Source of the DNA: Mycobacterium sp. ELW1
GTDB taxonomy: Bacteria > Actinomycetota > Actinomycetes > Mycobacteriales > Mycobacteriaceae
Reading direction: 5' to 3'
DNA length: 64,000 bases
Assembly (NCBI RefSeq): GCF_008329905.1
Contig: NZ_CP032155.1
Coordinates: forward strand, 3,844,001 to 3,908,000
Shown here: positions 48,342-58,554 of the stretch, one piece after another
How positions within the stretch are numbered: the first letter of the stretch is position 1
Layout: each line of letters begins with the position of its first letter
Notes under the pieces: model-generated
Told to the model about the DNA's origin: nothing
The model's database searches: none
What the model saw: the letters and a program-made list of their open reading frames with translations, nothing else
Program-made: the position numbers and the translations under genes

Positions 48342-49241
48342 ATGTTCACAAAAACTGGATTGGCCATAGCAATCAGCGCCGCGTTGATCGCGGCGGCTCC
48401 GGTGAGTAACGCCGCAACAGTGCTCACACTCGAAGGCGGTTTCGTCGGGATGCAGCATCTTGTGCATTTCGTGCCGACGCAGCTGCAGGGTGACCTGTGC
48501 AAGAGCCCAAATCATTGTCAGCCGGTCGACTACTTCGCGTTTCCTACCGGCGCCTTCACTGACCAGGGCGCGACGAAGGTGCAACAGGCAATCGCGAAAC
48601 TTCCGGGCGACGAGCAAATCGTCCTGTTCGGCCATAGCCAGGGCGGACAGGTGGTCTACTCCGACCTGCGCCGGTTTGCCGCCGACCCCGCCAACGCACC
48701 CGACCCGTCCCGTCTGACCTGGGTCTCGATCGGCAACCCGGAGAATCCGTACGGGGGTCGGCGACCCAAGACCGAGAGTTCGACCACCCCCTGGCTGCCG
48801 GTGGACACCGCCTACACGGGCACCGAGGTCATCCGGCAGTACGACGGCTGGGCCGACTGGCCGGACGACACATCCAACCTGCTCGCGGTTGCCAACGCCG
48901 TCGCCGGCATGTTCTCCATCCACACGAACTACCGCAACGTCGACCTGGCCGATCCCAACAACCTGCGGTACACACCGGACGTGGCCGGACAGCCGGGCAA
49001 CGTCACCTATGTGTGGGTGCCGACGAAGACGCTGCCCCTCGTCGCCTGGGCTGGACCACTGGCCCCGGCGCTGGACAAGAAGCTGCGCCCGATCATCGAG
49101 AAGGCCTACCACCGGCCGGTCGACATTCCCGATCCGCATACGCCGGCCAGCGCGTCCCAGCGCACTGCCACCAAGGTCGCGAAACCGGACAGTAAGCCGA
49201 AACCGAAATCGTCGACGGCGTCTTCGGCGCGCCGAAAGTAA
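48342..49241 (+). CDS. Secreted PE-PPE domain serine hydrolase
   Basis: The 299-residue protein has a signal peptide (cleavage after SNA, near residue 24) and a PE-PPE (PF08237)-type alpha/beta hydrolase domain. The nucleophile elbow GHSQGG has Ser99, and a typical block GNPENPYGGRRPK follows. Members act as esterases or lipases in the cell envelope. The last ~45 residues form a basic Lys/Ser/Pro tail. ATG 48342 has GGGGAGGTCGGGG upstream. It is monocistronic, divergent from dapB, and followed by a two-way terminator hairpin. Confidence 0.87.
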   Translation: MFTKTGLAIAISAALIAAAPVSNAATVLTLEGGFVGMQHLVHFVPTQLQGDLCKSPNHCQPVDYFAFPTGAFTDQGATKVQQAIAKLPGDEQIVLFGHSQGGQVVYSDLRRFAADPANAPDPSRLTWVSIGNPENPYGGRRPKTESSTTPWLPVDTAYTGTEVIRQYDGWADWPDDTSNLLAVANAVAGMFSIHTNYRNVDLADPNNLRYTPDVAGQPGNVTYVWVPTKTLPLVAWAGPLAPALDKKLRPIIEKAYHRPVDIPDPHTPASASQRTATKVAKPDSKPKPKSSTASSARRK

Positions 49242-49282
49242 TGCCACGGCGATGATCGGCGCGATTTCCCGCCGTGGCGTTA
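49239..49282. terminator. Strong bidirectional hairpin
   Basis: TAATGCCACGGCG (49239-49251, starting at the stop codon) pairs with CGCCGTGGCGTTA (49270-49282), 13 bases with one T/G mismatch, around an 18-base loop. It lies between the convergent hydrolase and Lrp-family genes. Confidence 0.75.
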
Positions 49283-49308
49283 CGTTGGGCGCCAGGGGCA
49301 TTGGCCGA

Positions 49309-49824
49309 CTAGAGCGGAGCGGCACCGCGCAGGTGCTCGAAGATCAACGACGTCTGGGTTCCCGCCACGTCGGCGTCGGAGTTGAGGTTTTCGACGACGA
49401 ACGAGCGCAGGTCGTCGGTGTCGCGGGCGGCCACATGGATGATGAAATCGTCGGCGCCGGCCAGGAAGTACACGTCCATCACCTGCGGCTTGCGCCGGAT
49501 GTGTTCGATGAAGCTGAGGATCTTTCCGCGGGCGTTGGATTGCAGGCTCACCGAGATCATCGCCTGCAACGACAACCCGATCGCGGCCGGATCGATATCG
49601 GTGTAGAAGCCGCGGATCACACCGATGTCCTGCAGCCTGCGCACCCGGCCGTGACAGGTCGACGGCGCGATACCGACAGCGTCCGCCAGTGCGCTGTTGG
49701 AGATGCGGGCGTCCGCGTGCAGGGTGGCCAGAATCCGCCGGTCGACGTCGTCCAATTCGGCCCGAACATCCTTCGGCGCAGCTGCCGGACGAGCACCCAA
49801 TATCGCCGATTCTTCAACCATCAC
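49309..49824 (-). CDS. Lrp/AsnC family regulator (AldR type)
   Basis: The 171-residue protein has an AsnC-type helix-turn-helix (LDDVDRRILATLHADARISNSALADAVGIAPSTCHGRVRRL) and a RAM ligand-binding domain. It is the counterpart of Rv2779c (AldR), which regulates ald in response to amino acids. It is divergent from ald, sharing a 92-base spacer that contains a repeated AT-rich box. The start may be the second Met at 49821. Confidence 0.92.
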   Translation of the reverse strand: MMVEESAILGARPAAAPKDVRAELDDVDRRILATLHADARISNSALADAVGIAPSTCHGRVRRLQDIGVIRGFYTDIDPAAIGLSLQAMISVSLQSNARGKILSFIEHIRRKPQVMDVYFLAGADDFIIHVAARDTDDLRSFVVENLNSDADVAGTQTSLIFEHLRGAAPL

Positions 49825-49833
49825 GACAATCTA

Positions 49834-49874
49834 TCGAATTTTCGGCAATACGATTGCATTGTGCTCGAATTTTC
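49834..49874. promoter_or_regulatory. Two direct repeats in the lrp-ald spacer
   Basis: TCGAATTTTC occurs at 49834-49843 and 49865-49874, 31 bases apart, which is about three helical turns. Both are AT-rich islands in the spacer between the Lrp/AldR-type gene and ald. Lrp-family octamers bind in-phase AT-rich repeats, so these are likely operator half-sites. That role is inferred. Confidence 0.55.
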
Positions 49875-49916
49875 TTCACACTTCTTCCCAAGCCAATTTC
49901 CAATCGAGGAGCGATC

Positions 49917-51044
49917 ATGCGCGTCGGCATTCCGACCGAGATCAAGAACAACGAGTACCGCGTCGCCATCACCCCGGCCGGCGTGTCCGAACTGGTCCGC
50001 CGCGGCCACGAGGTCATCGTCCAGGCCGGCGCCGGTGAGGGTTCCGCCATCCACGACGACGACTTCAAGGCCGCCGGTGCACAGATCATCAACAGTGCCG
50101 ACCAGGTGTGGGCCGAGGCCGACCTGCTGCTGAAGGTCAAGGAGCCCATCGAGGCCGAGTACTCGCGGATGCGCAAAGACCAGACCCTGTTCACCTATCT
50201 GCACCTGGCCGCCTCGCGTCCGTGCACCGACGCCCTGCTGGCCTCCGGCACCACGTCGATCGCCTACGAGACGGTGCAGACCACTGGTTCAGACGGATCG
50301 GTGGCGCTTCCTCTCTTGGCCCCGATGAGCGAGGTCGCAGGCCGGCTGGCCGCACAGGTCGGCGCCTATCACCTGATGCGCACCCAGGGCGGTCGCGGCG
50401 TACTGATGGGCGGCGTGCCCGGTGTGGCTCCGGCCAAGGTCGTGGTGATCGGCGGCGGAATGGCCGGCGACAACGCCGCCGCCGTTGCCTGGGGTATGGG
50501 CGCGCACGTCACCGTGTTCGACCTCAACATCAACATCCTGCGCAAGATCGACGCCGAGTACGGCGGTGCCATCGAAACCCGCTACTCCTCGCGGCTCGAC
50601 CTCGAAGATGCCGTGAAGCAGGCCGATCTGGTCATCGGCGCCGTGCTGGTCCCGGGCGCCAAGGCTCCGAAGCTCGTCACGAATGCGACTGTGGCACAGA
50701 TGAAGCCCGGCGCGGTCCTGGTGGACATCGCCATCGATCAGGGTGGCTGCTTCGAGGATTCCAAGCCCACCACGCACGACGACCCGACCTTCCGGGTGCA
50801 CGACGCGGTGTTCTACTGCGTGGCCAACATGCCCGGTGCGGTCCCGCGGACCTCGACCTACGCACTGACCAACGCGACCATGCCGTACGTCATCAAGCTC
50901 GCCGACAAGGGCTGGCAGGATGCCTGCGGGTCCGATCCGGCGCTGGCCAAGGGCTTGTCCACCCATCACGGGCAGCTGCTCAACCACGAGGTCGCCAACG
51001 ACCTCAATCTGCCGTACACCGATCCGGCCGGCCTGATGGCCTGA
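49917..51044 (+). CDS. ald: L-alanine dehydrogenase
   Basis: The 375-residue enzyme has the [23 protein letters not shown] opening, catalytic Lys and His in the [12 protein letters not shown] and YLHLAASRP blocks, and the NAD motif [14 protein letters not shown]. It interconverts alanine with pyruvate and ammonia. It corresponds to Rv2780. ATG 49917 is preceded by GAGGAG. Regulation by the divergent Lrp-type gene is likely. Confidence 0.97.
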   Translation: MRVGIPTEIKNNEYRVAITPAGVSELVRRGHEVIVQAGAGEGSAIHDDDFKAAGAQIINSADQVWAEADLLLKVKEPIEAEYSRMRKDQTLFTYLHLAASRPCTDALLASGTTSIAYETVQTTGSDGSVALPLLAPMSEVAGRLAAQVGAYHLMRTQGGRGVLMGGVPGVAPAKVVVIGGGMAGDNAAAVAWGMGAHVTVFDLNINILRKIDAEYGGAIETRYSSRLDLEDAVKQADLVIGAVLVPGAKAPKLVTNATVAQMKPGAVLVDIAIDQGGCFEDSKPTTHDDPTFRVHDAVFYCVANMPGAVPRTSTYALTNATMPYVIKLADKGWQDACGSDPALAKGLSTHHGQLLNHEVANDLNLPYTDPAGLMA

Positions 51045-51080
51045 AAACCTCAGTGAGCCAACAGCTCACTACTGCACAGC

Positions 51081-51113
51081 GAACCGGGACTGCTCACCGC
51101 AGCGTCCCGGTTC
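51081..51113. terminator. Bidirectional hairpin after ald
   Basis: GAACCGGGAC (51081-51090) and GTCCCGGTTC (51104-51113) form a perfect 10-base stem with a 13-base loop, placed between the convergent ald and VOC genes. No strong U-tract follows. Confidence 0.75.
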
Positions 51114-51120
51114 GTTGGTC

Positions 51121-51915
51121 TCACATCCCGGCCGGCGGATGGCCGAGGCAGATCAGCGCACCCAAGGGATCTTTGATCGCCGCCAAGGTTCCGTACGGCG
51201 TCTCTTCGACGGGCATCAGCAGCTGGGCGCCGAGTCCCTCGGCCTGCTTCACCGTGGCGGACACATCGTCGACGGTGATGTACACCTGCCAGAAGGACGG
51301 CACCTCAGCGGGCATGAGCTTGGCGGCGTCCATGATCCCCGAATATGCGCTCTCCCCGGCGAACACCTGGCCGTAGTGTTCGGGGCCGACGGCATCCGGG
51401 GCGCCGCCGGTGCCGATCTCCTCGATCCGCGCCCCGAGCGCCTGGCGGTAGAACGCCAGTGATGCGTCGTAGTCCTTGCTTTGACATTCGAACCAGTACG
51501 GCGTGCCGTGCTCACCCCACTCGGTGAACCCGGGATGCGTCCCGGGCTGCCAGAACCCGATGACCGCCCCGGCGGGGTCGGTGACCACCATCATCGAGCC
51601 CAGATCGCCGACGGCCATCGGGGGCACCATCACTGTCGCGCCCGCGGCCTCCGCCGCCGCAACGGTGGCGTTGCCGTCACTGGTGTGCAGGTACACCGAC
51701 CAGATGCTCGCCGGGCCCTCACCCATCGGCGGGATCAGCCCGGCGACCCGCTTACCGTTGCGGGTGAAATTCTGGTAGCCCCCGAACTCCGGGTTCGCCG
51801 GTCCCTCGAGCTCCCAGCCGAAGATCGCCTGATAGAACTCCGCCGCCCGCGCGGGATCGCTGCTCATCAGGTCGAACCAGATGGGTGCCCCGACCGGGGC
51901 GGCGTACTCACTCAC
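51121..51915 (-). CDS. VOC family (glyoxalase/bleomycin-resistance fold) protein
   Basis: The 264-residue protein has two tandem VOC modules: residues about 8-125 ([24 protein letters not shown]) and about 138-260 ([23 protein letters not shown]). Both keep the betaalphabetabetabeta pattern. The metal ligands are uncertain, so it could be an enzyme or a binding protein. It begins at GTG 51915 and lies between the terminator of ald and the beta-lactamase pseudogene. Confidence 0.85.
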   Translation of the reverse strand: MSEYAAPVGAPIWFDLMSSDPARAAEFYQAIFGWELEGPANPEFGGYQNFTRNGKRVAGLIPPMGEGPASIWSVYLHTSDGNATVAAAEAAGATVMVPPMAVGDLGSMMVVTDPAGAVIGFWQPGTHPGFTEWGEHGTPYWFECQSKDYDASLAFYRQALGARIEEIGTGGAPDAVGPEHYGQVFAGESAYSGIMDAAKLMPAEVPSFWQVYITVDDVSATVKQAEGLGAQLLMPVEETPYGTLAAIKDPLGALICLGHPPAGM

Positions 51916-51975
51916 GATGGATCCTTTCGGCTGATGTCGTCGGTCCTCAGTACTGACACCCAGCGGGACCGAAAC

Positions 51976-52892
51976 TCATCGCGGGCGGGTCACCTCCGGC
52001 AACACCAGGGTCGTCACCTCGGCGATGAGCTGGCGCAGCGGCTCGGCATGCGCATCGTCGGATCGTGTACGGGTCATGATCGCCAGAAGAACGCGTTCGC
52101 CGCCCGGCCCGAACGCGATCCCGACGTCATTGGTGCTGGCATAGTCGCCTGATCCGGTCTTGTCGGCGGTTGTCCAGCCCGCCGGCAACCCGCCCCGCAT
52201 GCTCGAGGTGGTGTTGGCACGCATCCAGTCCTCGAGCTGCTTGCGGTGCGACCCGTCGAGGACGTCCCCGGTCAACACCCGCGCGAACCCGCCGCCGAGC
52301 GCGCGCGCGGCGTGCTGGTGTCGCGCGGATCGCCGGGAAGAGCCGAATTCAGCTCTGTCTCCCAGCGGTCCAACCGGCTGCGATCATCCCCGATGGACCG
52401 GGCGAACGCGGTGATCGCCGGCGGGCCGCCGATGGTGCGCAGCAACATGTTGGCGGCGGTGTTGTCGCTGACTTGCAGCGCCGCCGCGCACAGATCCGAA
52501 ATAGCCATGGGCTGACCAGCATTGGGCTCGGTGCGCGGGGAATTGGGTTTCAGTTCCGCGGGGTCGACCAGCATCGTGTCCGTCAGCCGCAACTCGCCCG
52601 CCTGCGCCTTCTGCAGCACCCGCGCCGAGAGGTAGGCCTTGAACGTCGAGCACATCGCGAACGGGTCGCCATCTCGATGCGCCAGCTCCACCGCAGAATC
52701 CAGGTTCTGGGCATAGAGCCCCACAAATGCGTTGTGCCGCTTCTCCAGATCGCCGATGCGCTGCTCGACGGGCGGCAGTGGCTCGGCCGGATCGCTGAGT
52801 GTCGGACGGGCGGGTGAGGGTTTCGTGCCACAGGCTGCGAGGACTGTCAGCGCGGTGCCGGTGACCAGAAGACGGCGGCGAGACAGGCTCAT
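51976..52892 (-). pseudogene. Class A beta-lactamase, frameshifted
   Basis: The gene starts at ATG 52892 with a Tat-like MSLSRRRLL and lipobox LAAC (Cys21), so the protein would be an exported lipoprotein. Class A motifs are all present: SxxK at Ser82/Lys85 (STFK), SDN at 142-144, ExxLN at 178-182 and KTG in ADKTGSGDY. The last one sits in another frame. The break is at the GC run 52299-52309: removing two bases restores [19 protein letters not shown]. As written the first frame ends at 52272. It overlaps the nitronate monooxygenase stop by four bases. A slipped-strand insertion, phase switching or an assembly error can each explain it. Confidence 0.85.
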
Positions 52893-53914
52893 CGAGCATC
52901 CCCAGCCAATGCCGCCACGATGTCGGCTGCACTGCCCCCGCTGATCTCCCGCCACGCGGTGCCCGCCCACAGGTTGGTGCCATGGGGATCGCCTGCGGCG
53001 ACGGCGCCGCGGCGCAGCGGACCGGTCATCTGGTTGACTTCCGGATAGCCCAGCGGCGCCACATCGTCATAGCGCGCGGTGAAGTCATTCGCCAGGCCGC
53101 GCGCATACCGGCCCGAAAAAGCCCGTGTCACCACGGTTTCGGTGAAGTTCTCATCGGTCAGTGCCTCGCGGTGGGCGGAGTTGGTCCCGGCCTCGTCGGC
53201 CAGCAAGAACGCCGTACCAGCCTGCGCCGCGACCGCTCCCCCGTCCAGCACCCGCCGGACATCCGCCGCACTGGACAGACCACCCGCCGCGATCACCGGC
53301 AGGGCGTAGGCCGCGACGATCGCGGACAGCAGCGAATCCAGCGGCTCATCGCCGGGCCGGACGACCGGATCGAACGTCCCGCGATGCCCACCCGCTTCGG
53401 GGCCCTGCACCACCAGAGCGTCGGCGCCCGCGCCCACCGCCACCCCCGCTTCGTCCAGGCTGGTGACCGTCACCGCGACCAGCACGCCCCGATCACGCAG
53501 ACGGGCAATGATTTCCGGTGCCGGGCAACCGAACGTGAACGAGGCCACCTCCGGTGCGGTATCGGCGACCACATCCAGCTTGGCTTGCCAGGCGTCGTCG
53601 TCGGGATGGGGCCGCGGGATCTCGGCACCGTAGTGTTCGGCAAGTGGGGCGAGCAGGTCGCGGTAGCGTGCCAGCTCATCGACGTTTGCCGCCGACGGCT
53701 GCGGCACAAAGAGATTCACCCCGATCGGTGCCGACGTCAACGCGCGAGCACCGGCGATCACCTCGGCGAACTTGTCCGCTGTCAGATAGCCGGCTGCCAC
53801 GAATCCCAGGCCACCGGCGTTGGACACCGCGGCCGCCAGGGCGGGCGTGCTCGGACCGCCTGCCATTGGTGCACCCAGAATCGGTACTGCCAAGTCCTGC
53901 AGGCTGAGAGGCAC
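52889..53914 (-). CDS. Nitronate monooxygenase (2-nitropropane dioxygenase type)
   Basis: The 341-residue TIM-barrel FMN enzyme opens with VPILGAPMAGGPSTPALAAAVS and has the GPEAGGHRG phosphate/FMN motif and PVIAAGGLSSAADVRRVL. It oxidises nitronates without a second cofactor. It corresponds to Rv2781c. It is in line with pepR upstream (two-base gap) and its end overlaps the broken beta-lactamase start. Confidence 0.9.
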   Translation of the reverse strand: MPLSLQDLAVPILGAPMAGGPSTPALAAAVSNAGGLGFVAAGYLTADKFAEVIAGARALTSAPIGVNLFVPQPSAANVDELARYRDLLAPLAEHYGAEIPRPHPDDDAWQAKLDVVADTAPEVASFTFGCPAPEIIARLRDRGVLVAVTVTSLDEAGVAVGAGADALVVQGPEAGGHRGTFDPVVRPGDEPLDSLLSAIVAAYALPVIAAGGLSSAADVRRVLDGGAVAAQAGTAFLLADEAGTNSAHREALTDENFTETVVTRAFSGRYARGLANDFTARYDDVAPLGYPEVNQMTGPLRRGAVAAGDPHGTNLWAGTAWREISGGSAADIVAALAGDAR

Positions 53915-53916
53915 GG

Positions 53917-55272
53917 CTAGCTCCTGATCGTCCGAAGTGGCTGCGGCAGAGATCGTTTGGACTTGTGCGGCCCCAGGACGGCCGCACCGAAAGGCTTGGT
54001 GAGCACCTGGCGGGCAACCGCGTTGACCTGATCCAGGGTGACTTCGTCGATGCGCTCCAGAGTGCTCGCGACGCTGCGGTATTCACCATAGTTCAGCTCG
54101 CTGCGACCGAGACGGTGCATCCGCGACGCCGAATCCTCCAGGCCGAGCACCATGCCGCCGCGGATCGAGCCCTTGGCGATGCGGCACTCGGTCTCGGTGA
54201 TGCCATCACGCGCGACACCCTCGAGGACTTCGGTGGTCAACCGCACCACCTCGTCGAAGCGCTCGGGAAGGCATGCCGCATACACCGACAATGCCCCGGC
54301 ATCCGAGAAGCTGTCAACCGAGGAGTACACCGAATACGCCAGCCCGCGGTTCTCCCGAATCTGTTGGAAGAGCCGGGAACTCAGTCCGCCGCCGAGGGCG
54401 GTGTTGAGCACGGACAGGGCCCAGCGGTTCGGCCAGTGCCGCCCCGGTACCCGAACACCCAGCGACAGATGGGTCTGCTCGGCGTCACGAGTGATCAGCT
54501 CCAGTCGGGGTGCGCCGGGAGCCCGGCCGGTGCCCTTGCGTGGAGCCCGCGGTGTGCGGCCCTTGATCAGGTGTGACCCGAAGTGCTTGCGCACCAACCG
54601 GACTACCTCGTCGTGATCGATATTGCCCGCGACCGCCACGACCATTCGCTCTGGGGTGTAGCGGCGCACATGGAATGAATGCAGCTGCGATCGGGTCATC
54701 CCCGACACCGAATCGACACTGCCGATCACCGGCCGTCCGACTGGATGGTCCCCGAACATCGCCGACAGGAACACGTCGCCCAGGGCGTCTTCGGGATCGT
54801 CGTCGCGCATCGCGATCTCTTCGAGCACGACGTCACGTTCCAGTTCGACGTCGTGGGGCGCGCACACACCGTTGAGCACCACGTCGGCCACCAGATCGAC
54901 CGCCAACTCCAGATCGTCGTCCAGAACGTGGGCGTAGTAGCAGGTGTGTTCCTTGGCGGTGAACGCGTTGAGCTCACCGCCGACGGCGTCGACGGACTGC
55001 GCGATCTCGACGGCAGTGCGACTCGGCGTCGCCTTGAACAGCAGATGCTCCAGGAAATGCGCGGCACCGGCAACGGTCGGACCCTCATCGCGGGAACCGA
55101 CGTTCACCCAGACGCCCACCGAGGCCGATCGCACCGATGGCACATATTCGGTGACGACCCGCAGTCCGCCGGGAAGTACCGTACGCCGCACCGCAACCGG
55201 CGCCTCAGCGAGGCGCCGGCCGCGGCGAAGTGCGGGGCTCTTAGCTGCTGGCGGTCGCGGCATCGGCATCAA
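53917..55272 (-). CDS. pepR: M16 family zinc peptidase PepR
   Basis: The 451-residue protein has the inverted zinc motif HFLEH in [13 protein letters not shown], a downstream Glu in [18 protein letters not shown], and the non-catalytic second half with [13 protein letters not shown]. It corresponds to Rv2782c. It follows gpsI with a 32-base overlap if the first ATG is used; two more Met codons lie within four residues. Confidence 0.93.
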   Translation of the reverse strand: MMPMPRPPAAKSPALRRGRRLAEAPVAVRRTVLPGGLRVVTEYVPSVRSASVGVWVNVGSRDEGPTVAGAAHFLEHLLFKATPSRTAVEIAQSVDAVGGELNAFTAKEHTCYYAHVLDDDLELAVDLVADVVLNGVCAPHDVELERDVVLEEIAMRDDDPEDALGDVFLSAMFGDHPVGRPVIGSVDSVSGMTRSQLHSFHVRRYTPERMVVAVAGNIDHDEVVRLVRKHFGSHLIKGRTPRAPRKGTGRAPGAPRLELITRDAEQTHLSLGVRVPGRHWPNRWALSVLNTALGGGLSSRLFQQIRENRGLAYSVYSSVDSFSDAGALSVYAACLPERFDEVVRLTTEVLEGVARDGITETECRIAKGSIRGGMVLGLEDSASRMHRLGRSELNYGEYRSVASTLERIDEVTLDQVNAVARQVLTKPFGAAVLGPHKSKRSLPQPLRTIRS

Positions 55273-57490
55273 CGGGTGCCGGTGCAGCGTCCTCGGGAGC
55301 GTCTGCCCCGTCTTCGGACACCAGGATCAGCGAGATCTTGCCGCGGTTGTCGATGTCGGCGATCTCCACGCGGAGCTTGTCACCGAGCTTGACGACATCC
55401 TCGACCTTGGCGATCCGCTTGCCCTTGCCCAGCTTCGAGATGTGCACCAGGCCGTCGCGACCGGGCAGCAGCGAGACGAAGGCGCCGAAATCGGTGGTCT
55501 TGACCACGGTTCCGAGGAACCGCTCGCCGACCTTGGGCAGCTGCGGGTTCGCGATCGCGTTGATCATGTCGATCGCCGCCTGCGCCGACGGGCCGTCGGT
55601 GGCGCCGACGAACACGGTGCCGTCGTCCTCGATGGAGATCGACGCGCCGGTCTGCTCGGTGATCGAGTTGATCATCTTGCCCTTGGGCCCGATGACCTCG
55701 CCGATCTTGTCCACCGGCACCTTGATGGCGGTGACACGAGGCGCGTACGGGCTCATCTCGTCGGGCTCGTCGATGGCCTCGGCCATCACCTCGAGGATGG
55801 TCAGGCGAGCGTCCTTGGCCTGAGCGAGAGCACCGGCCAGCACCTGCGACGGAATGCCGTCCAGCTTGGTGTCCAGCTGCAGGGCGGTGACGAAGTCCTT
55901 GGTGCCTGCGCACTTGAAGTCCATGTCGCCGAAGGCATCCTCGGCACCGAGGATGTCGGTCAGCGTGACGAAGCGACGTTCACCATCGACGTCGTCGGAC
56001 ACCAGACCCATCGCGATACCGGCGACGGGAGCCTTGAGCGGCACACCGGCGTTCAGCAGCGACAGCGTCGAGGCGCACACCGAGCCCATCGACGTGGAAC
56101 CGTTGGAGCCCAACGCTTCCGACACCTGGCGAATCGCGTACGGGAACTCTTCGACACTCGGCAGCACCGGCATCAGGGCACGCTCTGCGAGCGCGCCGTG
56201 GCCGATTTCCCGACGCTTCGGGGAGCCGACGCGGCCGGTCTCACCGGTCGAATACGGCGGGAAGTTGTAGTGGTGCATGTAGCGCTTGGAGGTTTCCGGC
56301 CCGAGCGAGTCGATCTGCTGAGCCATCTTGACCATGTCGAGCGTGGTGACACCCATGATCTGGGTCTCGCCGCGCTCGAACAGCGCGCTGCCGTGCGCCC
56401 GCGGGATGATCGCGACCTCGGCGGACAGCGCGCGAATGTCGGTGACACCGCGGCCGTCGATGCGGAAGTGATCGGTCAGAATGCGCTGGCGGACAAGCTT
56501 TTTGGTCAGCGAGCGGTAGGCTGCACCGATTTCCTTCTCGCGCCCGGCGAACGTCTCGCTGAGCTCTCCGAGGACCTCGTTCTTGATCTCGTCGGTGCGC
56601 TCGTCGCGCTCCTGCTTGCCGGCGATGGTGAGCGCCTGCGACAGCGAGTCGCCGGCCACGTGCGCAACGGCCGCGTACACGTCGTCCTGGTAGTCCGGGA
56701 ACAGCGGGTAGTCGGCAACCGGCTTGGCGGCCTTGTCGGCCAGCGCCTGCTGCGCATCGCACAGCGCGGCGATGAACGGCTTGGCGGCTTCGAGACCTTC
56801 GGCCACCACAGCCTCGGTCGGTGCGCCCGCGCCACCGGCGATGAGCTCGATGACATTGTCGGTGGCCTCGGCCTCGACCATCATGATCGCGACGTCATCG
56901 CCCGCCTTGCGGCCCGCAACGACCATGTCGAACACCGCTCCCTCGAGCTGCTCGACGGTCGGGAACGCCACCCACTGGCCGTTGATGAGGGCGACGCGCA
57001 CGCCGCCGACCGGACCGGAGAACGGCAGGCCGGAAATCTGGGTGGACGCCGATGCGGCGTTGATCGCCAGCACGTCGTAGAGATCCTTGGGATCCAGGCT
57101 CAGGATCGTGACCACGACCTGGATCTCGTTGCGCAGGCCCGAGACGAACGTCGGGCGCAGCGGGCGGTCGATGAGCCGACAGGTCAGGATCGCGTCGGTG
57201 GAGGGACGGCCTTCGCGGCGGAAGAACGAGCCGGGGATGCGCCCTGCGGCGTACATCCGCTCCTCGACGTCGATCGTCAGCGGGAAGAAGTCGAAATGAT
57301 CTTTGGGGGTCTTGCTGGCGGTGGTCGCGCTCAGCAGCATGGTCTCGTCGTCGAGGTACGCGACGACGGAGCCCGCGGCCTGCTGCGCCAGCCGACCGGT
57401 CTCGAAACGTACGGTGCGGGTGCCAAAGCTCCCGTTGTCGATGACGGCGGTCGCTTCGAATACGCCTTCGTCGATTTCAGCTACAGACAT
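55241..57490 (-). CDS. gpsI: Polynucleotide phosphorylase/guanosine pentaphosphate synthetase
   Basis: The 749-residue protein has two RNase PH-like domains, a linking helical domain, a KH domain ([18 protein letters not shown]) and an S1 RNA-binding domain ([31 protein letters not shown]). It degrades RNA with phosphate and can add tails. The C-terminus is acidic and Ala-rich. It corresponds to Rv2783c. It lies 266 bases downstream of rpsO, with an imperfect hairpin in the spacer. Confidence 0.97.
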   Translation of the reverse strand: MSVAEIDEGVFEATAVIDNGSFGTRTVRFETGRLAQQAAGSVVAYLDDETMLLSATTASKTPKDHFDFFPLTIDVEERMYAAGRIPGSFFRREGRPSTDAILTCRLIDRPLRPTFVSGLRNEIQVVVTILSLDPKDLYDVLAINAASASTQISGLPFSGPVGGVRVALINGQWVAFPTVEQLEGAVFDMVVAGRKAGDDVAIMMVEAEATDNVIELIAGGAGAPTEAVVAEGLEAAKPFIAALCDAQQALADKAAKPVADYPLFPDYQDDVYAAVAHVAGDSLSQALTIAGKQERDERTDEIKNEVLGELSETFAGREKEIGAAYRSLTKKLVRQRILTDHFRIDGRGVTDIRALSAEVAIIPRAHGSALFERGETQIMGVTTLDMVKMAQQIDSLGPETSKRYMHHYNFPPYSTGETGRVGSPKRREIGHGALAERALMPVLPSVEEFPYAIRQVSEALGSNGSTSMGSVCASTLSLLNAGVPLKAPVAGIAMGLVSDDVDGERRFVTLTDILGAEDAFGDMDFKCAGTKDFVTALQLDTKLDGIPSQVLAGALAQAKDARLTILEVMAEAIDEPDEMSPYAPRVTAIKVPVDKIGEVIGPKGKMINSITEQTGASISIEDDGTVFVGATDGPSAQAAIDMINAIANPQLPKVGERFLGTVVKTTDFGAFVSLLPGRDGLVHISKLGKGKRIAKVEDVVKLGDKLRVEIADIDNRGKISLILVSEDGADAPEDAAPAPVDADAATASS

Positions 57491-57580
57491 GGATGCCCGT
57501 TCAGCCTTTCTGAATTCACTGTTCAGCTGTTTCGCGTCATCACAGGTGAGTCCAGTCGGCTACGGCCGTCGATCGAAGCG

Positions 57581-57612
57581 GCCGGGCGCTCCCCAATCGT
57601 TTGGGGCCCGGC
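57581..57612 (-). terminator. Bulged hairpin between rpsO and gpsI
   Basis: Read on either strand, GCCGGG then CGCT then CCCCAA pairs with TTGGGG and CCCGGC around the TCGT loop; the four-base CGCT is a bulge. On the minus strand it follows rpsO and precedes gpsI, so it is either a terminator of rpsO or a leader structure that could be processed in PNPase control, as seen in other bacteria. The role is inferred. Confidence 0.55.
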
Positions 57613-57756
57613 AGCCACTACCGAAGACCGCCCGATCAGGGAAGCTTCGCGTGTGACACGCAGGAACGGGACACGCGGATATGCATGCACCGCACCCGTT
57701 GTTCGAGCCGAAACCCGGCTCGCAACGCCCCTATGTTACACGGCGGGTCGTGCGCC

Positions 57757-58026
57757 TCAGCGGCGCAGACCGAGCCGCTCGATCAGTGAGCGGTAGCGTG
57801 CGACGTCCAGGTCGGCGACGTACTTGAGCAGCCGGCGACGGCGGCCGACCAGCAACAGCAGACCGCGCCGCGAGTGGTGGTCGTGCTTGTGCTGCTTGAG
57901 GTGCTCGGTGAGATCGGCGATGCGCTTGGTCAGCAGCGCCACCTGGGCTTCCGGCGAACCGGTGTCCGTCTCGTGCAGACCGTACTGGCCCAGGATTTCT
58001 TTCTTCTGCTCAACGGTGAGAGCCAC
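57757..58026 (-). CDS. rpsO: 30S ribosomal protein S15
   Basis: The 89-residue protein is a full-length S15: [27 protein letters not shown], then [25 protein letters not shown] and the [12 protein letters not shown] end. It binds 16S rRNA early in small-subunit assembly. It corresponds to Rv2785c and lies upstream of gpsI as in most bacteria. Confidence 0.98.
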   Translation of the reverse strand: MALTVEQKKEILGQYGLHETDTGSPEAQVALLTKRIADLTEHLKQHKHDHHSRRGLLLLVGRRRRLLKYVADLDVARYRSLIERLGLRR

Positions 58027-58167
58027 GAAAACATCTCCATCAGATCGGTGCCGCGAGAGTAATCGAATGCCATGACATACGTGGCCGCCGCGGACTGCAG
58101 CGCACGCTGATCGCCGACTTTAGCAGCGCACACACCGCGAACCGAAATCGCAGCGGGCCGCCCCCTT

Positions 58168-58199
58168 GACAACATACAACCATTTGGTTGTATGTTGTC
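58168..58199. promoter_or_regulatory. Perfect palindromic operator with embedded promoter
   Basis: Fifteen-base perfect arms (58168-58182 and 58185-58199) around two bases: GACAACATACAACCA, TT, TGGTTGTATGTTGTC. A -35 hexamer TTGACA (58166-58171) and a -10-like TGTATG/TATGTT overlap it. It ends four bases before the GTG of the ArsR-type gene, so the repressor most likely shuts off its own promoter. Confidence 0.8.
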
Positions 58200-58203
58200 G
58201 TGT

Positions 58204-58554
58204 GTGAGCGTAGCTGCCGAAGATCGTGCGGACGCCCTGTTCCACGCTCTCGCCGACCGGACCCGCCGCGACATCATGCGCCGGGCATTGGCCGGCGAGC
58301 ATTCGGTTTCCGCGCTCGCGCTGAAGTACGACATGAGCTTTGCCGCCGTGCAAAAACACGTCGCCGTTCTGGAGAAGGCCGGCCTGCTCACCAAGCGACG
58401 CCACGGTCGCGAGCAGTTGGCCAGCGGAGACGTGACCGCCGTGCGGTCCGTCGCGGCGATGCTCACCGAACTGGAAGAGGTCTGGCGCGGCCGCATCGGC
58501 CGCATCGACGACCTCATCGCATCCGAGAAATCCGAGAAGAGGGAGAACGACTAA
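58204..58554 (+). CDS. ArsR/SmtB family transcriptional regulator
   Basis: The winged-helix protein has the ArsR fold: FHALADRTRRDIMRRALAGEHSVSALALKYDMSFAAVQKHVAVLEKAGLL and a typical basic wing with RRHGREQ. No metal-binding Cys motif is seen, as in the subgroup paired with SRPBCC (AHSA1) proteins. GTG 58204 (116 residues) is preferred over the in-frame ATG 58192, which lies inside the operator; with the -10 at 58189-58196, transcription would start at or next to the GTG, giving a leaderless message. The stop overlaps the next start (TAATG). Confidence 0.87.
   Translation: MSVAAEDRADALFHALADRTRRDIMRRALAGEHSVSALALKYDMSFAAVQKHVAVLEKAGLLTKRRHGREQLASGDVTAVRSVAAMLTELEEVWRGRIGRIDDLIASEKSEKREND

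Noticed and set aside
54944..57796. 950-codon plus-strand frame opposite pepR and gpsI
   Set aside because: Complete overlap with two conserved genes on the other strand and no recognisable domain.
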